A stretch of DNA of 16,153 nt from Thermococcus sp. GTDB lineage: Archaea; Methanobacteriota_B; Thermococci; Thermococcales; Thermococcaceae. Below are positions 1 through 7,100 of the stretch, in pieces; position 1 is the first letter of the stretch, and each line of letters begins with the position of its first letter. The translations under genes were made by a program, and so were the position numbers. The DNA is taken from NCBI GenBank assembly GCA_021160985.1, contig JAGHBN010000115.1, forward strand, positions 1 to 16,153. The letters run 5' to 3'. The notes under the pieces are model-generated. The model did no database searches. It saw nothing but the letters and a program-made list of their open reading frames with translations, and had not been told where the DNA came from.

Positions 1-61
1 CTATATTACGTATATATATGTACATTTTTCTTTCAATGGAAATTATGCCTTGGGTTTGGAC

Positions 62-72
62 TTCCACTTGAA
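62..72. promoter_or_regulatory. ORB-like dyad (10/11 match)
   Basis: The sequence TTCCACTTGAA differs by one base from the TTCCA(C/G)TGGAA dyad and is followed by AC, as in mini-ORB elements (GGAAAC). A weaker half-site, TTTCAATGGAAA, sits just to its left at 31-42. Binding by Orc1/Cdc6 is inferred. Confidence 0.5.
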
Positions 73-134
73 ACAAAACTTGAGTGTTCATGGAGCGGAT
101 GGGAAATGCGATCTGAATTCGGCCTGAGAGATAC

Positions 135-145
135 TTCCAGTGGAA
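135..145. promoter_or_regulatory. ORB dyad, exact TTCCAGTGGAA
   Basis: This is a perfect palindromic core. A degenerate half-site (TACTTGAAAT) follows at about 151-160. There is no clear G-string beside it, so it resembles the mini-ORB class. Binding is inferred from the family consensus. Confidence 0.65.
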
Positions 146-177
146 TATTTTACTTGAAATATTTTTCATTTCTTTGG

Positions 178-199
178 TTTTCCCCCTTCCACTGGAAAC
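178..199 (-). promoter_or_regulatory. Full ORB with adjacent G-string
   Basis: Read on the minus strand, GTTTCCAGTGGAA is directly followed by GGGGG and then AAAAC. A dyad with a one-sided G-string is the full-length ORB architecture described in Sulfolobus and Pyrococcus, where Orc1/Cdc6 inserts its winged helix and AAA+ wedge with a fixed polarity. It is the best ORB in the window and gives the site an orientation (minus). Confidence 0.75.
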
Positions 200-530
200 A
201 CCTGTGGCTCTGAACTGTGTTATCTTTTAATCGTAGTATCTTCGTGGCTGGAGTGGAGGTGGGCAAAATGGGTGGGACTAGGGGTATGCTGAAAGTGGCA
301 TGGACCCCGGATCCCACAAATGCCTGCAGAACATTCTTTACAGAACTCCCATGAGGCCGTGTGGCCGGATAAAGCGCAGGTTTTGAAAACTCGGCGGTCT
401 CTGCCGTTGGGTAATGATTTCGTCTCGAAAGTGCGGGTCTATGGGGCCGTCGCTGGGCGGTGATCGTGGTCAACATTTTACACTTTTCTTGTGTAGCAAG
501 TCCTTTCTGCCACATGTCCTGGACCATCGT

Positions 531-541
531 TTCTACTGGAA
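531..541. promoter_or_regulatory. ORB-like dyad (10/11 match)
   Basis: TTCTACTGGAA differs from the core at one base. It lies on the other side of the GC-rich middle segment from the left-hand ORB cluster, so it could be part of a right-hand cluster flanking the AT-rich region. Confidence 0.5.
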
Positions 542-669
542 TCCCTGCCAGTTGTTTGGAGAGCTCTGAATGGGGGCACCAGGGCCGTTCTTTTCTTTTA
601 CATCTTCCTGTTCAACAAGGCATATAAACTCCTTCCCTCTAAAATCTACGCTTCCTCTGTATCTCATGC

Positions 670-680
670 TTCCTCTGGAA
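670..680. promoter_or_regulatory. ORB-like dyad (10/11 match)
   Basis: TTCCTCTGGAA lies inside a longer palindrome, CTTCCTCTGGAAG. A partial copy (CTTCCTCTG) occurs about 19 bases to the left, at about 651-659. It sits about 60 bases left of the AT-rich segment. Confidence 0.5.
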
Positions 681-740
681 GCATTCACGTTCATACAATA
701 ACACTACTAAATTGGTGGTCATTTCGATAAAGTAATGCTG

Positions 741-776
741 CAGATTGAATTAAATATCTTAAAAATACGATGATAT
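741..776 (+). promoter_or_regulatory. AT-rich element with the cdc6 operon promoter; candidate unwinding element
   Basis: The segment is almost all A/T and contains TATA-like strings (TTAAATAT near 749-756 and TTAAAAATA near 759-767). A TATA box near 760 would place transcription start about 25 bases downstream, near 785-790, giving a leader of about 40 bases before the ATG at 828. As the most AT-rich part of the origin it is also the natural candidate for duplex unwinding. Which role dominates cannot be read from sequence. Confidence 0.5.
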
Positions 777-803
777 TTGCCCAAATATCCAAGCGGAGAG
801 CAA

Positions 804-820
804 TGTTTCCACTGGAGGTG
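804..820 (+). promoter_or_regulatory. ORB-like dyad overlapping the cdc6 ribosome-binding site
   Basis: TTCCACTGGAG (807-817) matches the ORB core at 10 of 11 bases, and its right half is the GGAGGTG Shine-Dalgarno (814-820) that serves the ATG at 828 with 7 bases between. An Orc1/Cdc6 site in the transcribed leader suggests autoregulation of cdc6 by its own product; that is inference. The ribosome-binding site also decides the start of cdc6 in favour of 828 over an upstream TTG at 777. Confidence 0.6.
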
Positions 821-827
821 TGGATCG

Positions 828-2078
828 ATGGACGATGATTACCTTGGTTCCATATTTGAGAAATATCTTCATGCTAAGAAGATATTCAAGAACAAGGAAG
901 TGCTCAGACACAGCTATACGCCAAAGGAGCTACCGCACAGACGTGCCCAGATAGAGAACCTGGCCCACATACTGGTTCCGGTCTTGAGGGGTGAGACGCC
1001 TTCAAATGTCTTCGTTTATGGTAAGACTGGAACTGGTAAGACCGTCACCGTCAAGTTCGTTACCGAGGAGCTTAAGAGGATTTCCGAGAAGTACCAAGTT
1101 CCCGTTGAGGTCATCTACATAAACTGTGAGATAGTCGACACTCAGTACCGTGTCCTGGCCCAGATAGTTAACTACTTCAGGGACGAGAGTGGGTTCGAGG
1201 TTCCCCTTGTTGGATGGCCCACAGATGAGGTTTATTCAAAGCTGAAGGAGATTATAGATGCCAAGGAGCGCTTTGTCATCATAGTTCTCGACGAGATAGA
1301 CAAGCTGGTGAAGAAGAGTGGCGACGACATACTGTACTCCCTCACAAGGATAAACACTGAGCTCCACAGGGCCAAGGTCAGCATAATAGGAATCTCCAAC
1401 GACCTCAAGTTCAAGGAGTATCTCGATGCCCGCGTCCTCTCGAGTCTGAGTGAAGAGGAGGTTGTCTTCCCGCCTTACGACGCCAACCAGCTCAGGGACA
1501 TTCTCATGCAGCGTGCTGTTGTTGCTTTCAATGAAGGTGTCCTCGACGATGCTGTGGTCCCCCTCTGTGCTGCTCTGGCGGCAAGGGAGCATGGTGATGC
1601 AAGGAGGGCTCTGGATCTCCTCCGCGTTGCGGGTGAGATAGCCGAGCGCGAGGGTGCCAGCAAGGTGACGGAGAGGCATGTCTGGAGTGCACAGGAAAAA
1701 ATCGAGCAGGACACTATGGAGGAGGTTATAAAGACGCTGCCGCTCCACTCGAAGATACTCCTCTATGCCATAGTGCTTCTCGATGAGAACGGGGAGCTTC
1801 CTGCCAACACTGGCGACGTCTACGCTGTCTACAAGCTTCTCTGTGAGGAGCAGGTTGACATCGAGCCCCTCACGCAGCGCCGTATCAGCGATCTGATCAA
1901 CGAGCTCGACATGCTCGGCATCATCAACGCCAAGGTTGTCAGCAAGGGCCGCTATGGGAGAACGAAGGAGATACGCCTGAATGTAACCCCGTATAAAGTT
2001 AAGAACATCTATCGCCAAGATCCGCAGCTCCAGCACCTGCTAACGGTTAGTCTCTCCAGCCAGAGGAGGCTGGTGTGA
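828..2078 (+). CDS. cdc6: Orc1/Cdc6 origin-recognition and helicase-loading AAA+ ATPase
   Basis: The 416-residue product is the archaeal initiator, which binds ORB sites in the adjacent origin and is thought to help load MCM. It has a Walker A motif, GKTGTGKT, at residues 65-72, a Walker B motif, LDEID, with Asp155, and a sensor-1 region in IIGISND. The C-terminal part, from about residue 300, fits the winged-helix DNA-binding domain. Length and order match the family. I chose ATG 828 because GGAGGTG lies 7 bases upstream and the product begins MDDDYLGSIF, where homologues usually start; an in-frame TTG at 777 would add 17 residues encoded by the ORB-containing leader. It is the first gene of an operon, and its stop overlaps the DP1 start (TGATG). 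Confidence 0.95.
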   Translation: MDDDYLGSIFEKYLHAKKIFKNKEVLRHSYTPKELPHRRAQIENLAHILVPVLRGETPSNVFVYGKTGTGKTVTVKFVTEELKRISEKYQVPVEVIYINCEIVDTQYRVLAQIVNYFRDESGFEVPLVGWPTDEVYSKLKEIIDAKERFVIIVLDEIDKLVKKSGDDILYSLTRINTELHRAKVSIIGISNDLKFKEYLDARVLSSLSEEEVVFPPYDANQLRDILMQRAVVAFNEGVLDDAVVPLCAALAAREHGDARRALDLLRVAGEIAEREGASKVTERHVWSAQEKIEQDTMEEVIKTLPLHSKILLYAIVLLDENGELPANTGDVYAVYKLLCEEQVDIEPLTQRRISDLINELDMLGIINAKVVSKGRYGRTKEIRLNVTPYKVKNIYRQDPQLQHLLTVSLSSQRRLV

Positions 2079-4156
2079 TGGGCCTCGTGGAAGAGCTGAT
2101 GAAGAACAATTACTTGATTACTCCATCCGCTTTTTATCTTTTGAACCAGTACTACGGTGAGGGCTTCAACCTGGGCCAGCTGATAAAGTTTGCAAAATCT
2201 CGGGGGACCTTCGTCATAGACTCGAAGTTGGCAGAGGATTTCCTCTCGAGCCTCGGCCTTCGGGTGAAACTTCCACTTGAAGATTCCACCATTTCGGCAC
2301 CGGAAACTGGAACTGAAGATGAACTTGACATCGCTTCTTCAGAGGTTACGGGTGATTTGGAGCCTCAAATTGGTGAAAAATCTTCTAACTCTCAAGTTGT
2401 GCTTGAAGAAAGCGTTGAAAGCGCTTTTGAATCATCGAAAGTTGGGGGTTATATTTCCACTGGAGAACCCCTGCTATCGGGGGCCGAAGAATCTTCTGAT
2501 AATGAAATTGGGGAAGAAGAGGCCATGTCTTTTGAGGGGGGGAGTTTTATTTCCACTGGAGAAGTGGAAACCTCTGACCCGGGTGATGGTGGGGGGCTCG
2601 AACCAGTTGATGAGGGCTCATTTGCTGATGGGGAGACTCAAACTCGGCCGCTGGACGTTTCTAACGGGGATTCTAGCGGATATGCTGATTCTGGGGAATA
2701 TTATGGGAATGGAAACGGCGTAAAGCCAAAGATAGTCTATGGGGATTATGGTGTTCCGATCGCGTACGTTGAAGAGGAAGTTCCAGTGGAAGAGAAGAGC
2801 TACTCAGTCTATTCGGATTTGGTGATAAAACCGAAGGAAGGCTTCAGCTACCGTGCCAGGGATATTAAGGATGACTGGGACGTTGTTTTTGATGTAAAGA
2901 ATGTGAAGTTCGAGGTTCCTAAGGCAAAGAATGCTGCCGGGAAAGAAGGCGAGATAATTGTCCAGGTCTACTCAAAGTACTTCAAGAGCAGGCTCAGGAA
3001 GATGAAGAGAATAATCCGTGAAAACCCTGAGGTCGGGGGCATAATCGACATCGCAAAGCTCTCATACGTTCAGACAGATGAGGACGTTGCAATACTTGGT
3101 CTGGTGAACAGCAAGCGGGAGACGAAGAAGGGCTACATGTTCGAGATAGAGGACGGAACAGGCACTATAAAAGTATTCGTCAACAGAAACAACGAGGAAA
3201 GCAAGAAGTTCTTCCAGATAATGCCCGATTCGGTCGTAGCTTTCCGTGGCCGCTACTCCGGCAGGAACATATTCTTCGCCGACAAGATTTTCCTTCCAGA
3301 CGTCCCAAAGTTCAAGCGCGAGAAGCCTCCACTGGAAGAGAAGGTTTACGCCATCCTGCTCAGCGACATCCACGTGGGGAGCAACAAGTTCTGTGAGAAG
3401 GCCTTTGAACGTTTCCTCGAGTGGCTCAACGGCGATGTAAATAACAAAAAGGAAGAGGAGCTCGTGAGCAGGATAAAGTACATGATAATCGCCGGCGACG
3501 TCGTCGATGGCATTGGTATCTACCCGGGCCAGTACAACGAGCTGGAGATTCCCGACATCTTTGACCAGTACGAGGCCCTGGCCAACCTCCTCCGCAACGT
3601 GCCCGAACACATAACGATGTTCATCGGCCCGGGCAACCACGATGCTGCTAGAACGGCACTCCCCCAGCCGGGGTTCTACGATGAGTACGCCAGACCCCTC
3701 AAAAAGCTCAAGAACGCAGTCATGATAAGCAATCCCGCCGTCGTGAGGCTTCACGGACGCGACTTCCTCGTTGCCCACGGGCGCAGCATAGAGGACGTCG
3801 TCAGCTTCATCCCGAACCGGAGCCACCACAGGCCCGCCGAGGCGATGGTTGACCTGCTCAAGCTGAGGCACCTTGCACCCACATTTGGGGAGAAGGTTCC
3901 AATTGCTCCCGATCCCGAGGATACCCTCGTCATAGAGTCCGTTCCCGACCTCTTCCAGGCAGGTCACGTTCACGTTATGGAGTACAAGATATACAACGGC
4001 GTTTTCCTGATAAACACGGGCACCTGGCAGGCCCAGACCGAGTTCCAGAAGATGGTGAACATCGTGCCGACGCCGGCCCGCGTCCCAATAATAGACGTTG
4101 AAACGGCCCGTCTGAGGGCTGTTGTAAGGTTCGACCAGTTCTGCGAGGGGGTTTGA
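2078..4156 (+). CDS. polB: DNA polymerase D small subunit DP1 (Mre11-like 3'-5' exonuclease)
   Basis: DP1 is the proofreading subunit of the replicative family D polymerase and pairs with the DP2 product of the next gene. The N-terminal part (about 1-65) is followed by a long acidic, Ser/Gly-rich linker (about 68-215) containing two copies of GG-x-ISTGE 32 residues apart. An OB-fold region (about 310-420) precedes a calcineurin-like phosphoesterase domain. Its metal motifs are SDIH (Asp430, His432), GDVVDG, GNHD (Asn520-Asp522), AHGR and GHVH (629-632), all intact, so an active nuclease is expected. ATG 2078 overlaps the cdc6 stop and has GAGGAGG 8 bases upstream; a GTG immediately before it is an alternative. 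The linker uses more AT-ending codons than the rest of the gene. Five ORB-like dyads lie within the coding sequence. Confidence 0.95.
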   Translation: MGLVEELMKNNYLITPSAFYLLNQYYGEGFNLGQLIKFAKSRGTFVIDSKLAEDFLSSLGLRVKLPLEDSTISAPETGTEDELDIASSEVTGDLEPQIGEKSSNSQVVLEESVESAFESSKVGGYISTGEPLLSGAEESSDNEIGEEEAMSFEGGSFISTGEVETSDPGDGGGLEPVDEGSFADGETQTRPLDVSNGDSSGYADSGEYYGNGNGVKPKIVYGDYGVPIAYVEEEVPVEEKSYSVYSDLVIKPKEGFSYRARDIKDDWDVVFDVKNVKFEVPKAKNAAGKEGEIIVQVYSKYFKSRLRKMKRIIRENPEVGGIIDIAKLSYVQTDEDVAILGLVNSKRETKKGYMFEIEDGTGTIKVFVNRNNEESKKFFQIMPDSVVAFRGRYSGRNIFFADKIFLPDVPKFKREKPPLEEKVYAILLSDIHVGSNKFCEKAFERFLEWLNGDVNNKKEEELVSRIKYMIIAGDVVDGIGIYPGQYNELEIPDIFDQYEALANLLRNVPEHITMFIGPGNHDAARTALPQPGFYDEYARPLKKLKNAVMISNPAVVRLHGRDFLVAHGRSIEDVVSFIPNRSHHRPAEAMVDLLKLRHLAPTFGEKVPIAPDPEDTLVIESVPDLFQAGHVHVMEYKIYNGVFLINTGTWQAQTEFQKMVNIVPTPARVPIIDVETARLRAVVRFDQFCEGV
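2271..2281. promoter_or_regulatory. ORB-like dyad inside DP1, TTCCACTTGAA
   Basis: It matches the dyad core at 10 of 11 bases and is identical to the origin copy at 62-72. It encodes Leu-Pro-Leu-Glu at the start of the DP1 linker. Function is unknown. Confidence 0.35.
2453..2467. promoter_or_regulatory. ORB-like dyad inside DP1 (first ISTGE copy)
   Basis: TTCCACTGGAG lies within the 15-mer ATTTCCACTGGAGAA, which recurs exactly at 2549-2563. It encodes Ile-Ser-Thr-Gly-Glu and shares the 11-base core found at the cdc6 ribosome-binding site. A GGGGG run lies just to the left. Confidence 0.4.
2549..2563. promoter_or_regulatory. ORB-like dyad inside DP1 (second ISTGE copy)
   Basis: This is an exact 15-base copy of 2453-2467, 96 bases (32 codons) further on, again preceded by a run of G. 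The two could have arisen by duplication of a short protein repeat, GG-x-ISTGE. Confidence 0.4.
2781..2791. promoter_or_regulatory. ORB dyad inside DP1, exact TTCCAGTGGAA
   Basis: This is a perfect 11-base palindromic core, identical to the origin site at 135-145. Here it encodes Val-Pro-Val-Glu, in a codon phase different from that of the ISTGE copies. Confidence 0.45.
3327..3337. promoter_or_regulatory. ORB-like dyad inside DP1, CTCCACTGGAA
   Basis: It matches the core at 10 of 11 bases and encodes Pro-Pro-Leu-Glu just before the phosphoesterase domain. CTCCA at the dyad start is also the form seen in Sulfolobus ORBs. Confidence 0.35.
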
Positions 4157-7100
4157 ATGGGGGAGGAGCTGTATTCACCCGAGATGAAGGCTTACTTTGA
4201 ATCTCTCCAGCGCGAGATAGACCGGGCCTACGAGGTGGCGAGAAAGGCCCGCGAGCGGGGGAAGGATCCGAGCCTGGAGGTTGAGGTGCCCCAGGCTACC
4301 GACATGGCCGGCCGTGTCGAGAGTCTCGTCGGCCCGAAGGGCGTGGCCGAGAGGATCAGGAAGCTCGTGAGGGAGTACGGTAAAGAACTCGCCGCACTCA
4401 AGGTTGTGGATGAAATCATAGAGGGCAAGTTCGGCGACCTGGGGAGCAAGGAGAAGTACGCTGAACAGGCGGTTAGGACGGCTCTGGCGATTCTCACCGA
4501 GGGTATAGTCTCTGCTCCCCTGGAAGGTATCGCTGACGTTAAAATCAAGCGCAACGAGTGGGCCGATAACAGCGAATACCTCGCCCTCTACTACGCCGGC
4601 CCCATCAGGAGCTCTGGTGGAACTGCTCAGGCATTGAGCGTCCTCGTCGGCGACTACGTGAGGAAGAAGCTCGGTCTCGACCGCTTCAAACCGAGTGAGA
4701 AGCACATAGAGAGAATGGTTGAGGAGATAGACCTCTACCACCGCGCCGTCACGCGCCTGCAGTACCATCCTGAGGCCGATGAAGTAAGGCTCGCCATGAG
4801 GAACATCCCCATCGAGATAACGGGTGAAGAAACGGATAAGGTCGAGGTCTCCCACCGCGACGTCCCCGGCGTCGAGACCAACCATCTCCGTGGTGGAGCG
4901 ATTCTCGTTTTGGCCGAAGGTGTCCTCCAGAAGGCGAAGAAGCTCGTCAAGTACATAGACAAAATGGGCGTTGATGGCTGGGACTGGATAAAGGAGTTTG
5001 TAGAGGCAAAGGAGAAAGGAAAGACGGCGGAAGAACCCAAATCTTATGAATCAAAGGCTGAAGATTCTGGTGCTGAGGTGAAAGTTGCCGAAAAGGTCGA
5101 GAAGGGCTTCTACTACGAGCTCTATGAGAAGTTCAGGGCCAACATAGCCCCCAGCAAGAAGTATACGAAGGAGATAATCGGAGGCAGGCCCCTTTTCGCG
5201 GAACCCTCTGCCAACGGCGGCTTCAGGCTCAGATACGGCCGCTCCCGCGTCAGCGGTTTCGCCACGTGGAGCGTTAATCCCGCCACCATGCTCATTCTAG
5301 ATGAGTTCATAGCGATCGGGACGCAGATGAAGACGGAAAGGCCGGGCAAGGGCTGTATCGTGACCCCCGCCACCACGGTGGAGGGCCCGATAGTAAAGCT
5401 CAAGGACGGGAGTGTTGTTCGCGTGGACGATTACGAGACGGCCCTGAAGGTCAGGGACAAGCTCGCGGAGATACTCTACGTTGGAGATGCCCTGGTGAAC
5501 TTCGGCGACTTCGTCGAGAACAACCAGACGCTTTTGCCCGCCAATTACGCTGAGGAATGGTGGGTTCAGGAGCTTGTGAAGGCCATAGCGGAACTCTATG
5601 AGGTGGAGCTTAAGCCGTTCTCCGACAACCCGCGCGGGGCTATCGAGGAGGCGGCCGAGTACATTGAAGTCGAGCCTGACTTTCTCGAAAAGCTCCTGAA
5701 AGACCCTCTCCGTGTCAGGCCGAGCGTCGAGGTGGCCATACACCTCTCCAAGGTTCTCGACGTTCCCTTCCATCCATACTACACCCTCTACTGGAACACG
5801 CTCACTCCAGAAGGAGTGGAGGAACTTCAGAGGGCCCTTCTTAGCGCTCAAATCGAGTGGGACGAGTTCAGGAAGATAAAGCTCGCGAGGAAAGTCGTTC
5901 TGGAGGACGAGCCTAGGATAAAGCGCTACCTTGAACTCCTCGGCCTTCCGCACAGACTGGAAAGGGTGGAAAAGAAGAAAAAAGTCATAGTGATCGAGTA
6001 CCCCTGGAGCGCCGCGCTGTTGATCCCGCTCGGTAACCTTGAGTGGGAGTTCAGGGCGAAGCCCTTCTTCACGGTAATAGACATCATCAACGAGAACAGC
6101 CGGATAAAGCTCCGCGACAGGGGAATAAGCTGGATCGGCGCGAGAATGGGCAGGCCCGAGAAGGCCAAGGAGAGGAAGATGAAGCCGCCGGTGCAGGTTC
6201 TCTTCCCGATAGGCCTCGCTGGGGGCTCCAGCAGGGACATCAAAAAGGCCGCCGAAGAGGGAAAGGTTGCGAGCGTGGAAATAGCGTTCTTTAAGTGCCC
6301 TGAATGCGGCCACACCGGTCCGGAGCACCTCTGCCCGGTCTGTGGAACCCGGAAGGAACTCCTGTGGAACTGTCCCAAGTGCGGCACTGACTACACCCGG
6401 GCTGAGGCGGAGAACTTCGACTTCCGCTGCCCCAAGTGCAGCGTCGAGCTCAAGCCCTATGCGAGGAGGACGATAAAGCCCTCTGAACTGCTGAGGCAGG
6501 CGATGGAGAACGTCAAGGTCTACGGCATCGACAGGCTTAAGGGCGTCCAGGGTATGACCTCCGGCTACAAGATGGCCGAGCCCCTGGAGAAGGGCCTGTT
6601 GAGGGCCAAGAACGACGTCTACGTCTTTAAAGACGGTACAATTCGTTTCGACGCCACCGACGCCCCGATAACGCACTTCAAGCCAAAGGAGATAGGCACA
6701 AGCGTTGAGAAGCTCCGCGAGCTCGGCTACACCCACGACTTTGAAGGTAAACCCCTGGAGCGTGACGACCAGATACTCGAGCTCCGCGTTCAGGACGTCA
6801 TACTGCCCTACGAGGCGGGCAGATATCTCCTCAGAGTCGCTCGTTTCGTGGATGACCTCCTCGAAAAGTTCTACGGCCTCTCGAGGTTCTACAACGCGGA
6901 GAAAATGGAGGACCTGGTGGGCCACCTCATAATCGGCCTTGCTCCCCACACATCCGCCGGAATCATAGGGAGGATAATAGGCTTCTCCGACGTCCTGGTC
7001 GGCTACGCGCACCCGTATTATCATGCCGCGAAGAGGAGGAACTGCGACGGGGATGAGGATAGTGTAATGTTACTCATGGATGCATTATTGAACTTTTCTC

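Larger units (their letters stand above)
1..827. other. oriC: Chromosomal replication origin (oriC) region upstream of cdc6
   Basis: This stretch has no convincing gene. It holds at least six copies of a dyad close to TTCCA(C/G)TGGAA (starts near 62, 135, 187, 531, 670 and 807), the core of archaeal origin recognition boxes bound by Orc1/Cdc6. An AT-rich segment at about 741-776 could serve as the unwinding element. Its position directly upstream of cdc6 and the PolD genes matches the origin arrangement known in Pyrococcus. The middle part (about 240-520) is more GC-rich; I see no RNA gene or clear repeat there. A minus-strand open frame at 150-527 is judged spurious. The left limit of the origin may lie outside the window. 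Confidence 0.85.

Noticed and set aside
150..527. Minus-strand open frame of 125 codons in the origin
   Set aside because: It runs through ORB palindromes (encoding CFQWKGE), lacks a ribosome-binding site and domains, and has atypical composition; it is most likely chance in non-coding origin DNA.
1236..2036. Long minus-strand frame opposite cdc6, with similar frames opposite DP1 (3062-3973) and DP2 (5297-7024)
   Set aside because: These are antisense shadows of strongly GC3-biased genes; the plus-strand products have clear family motifs and the antisense products have none.
7040..7045. Intein in DP2
   Set aside because: The Asn-Cys junction is continuous and the protein reads through NCDGDED without interruption; the length fits an intein-free subunit.
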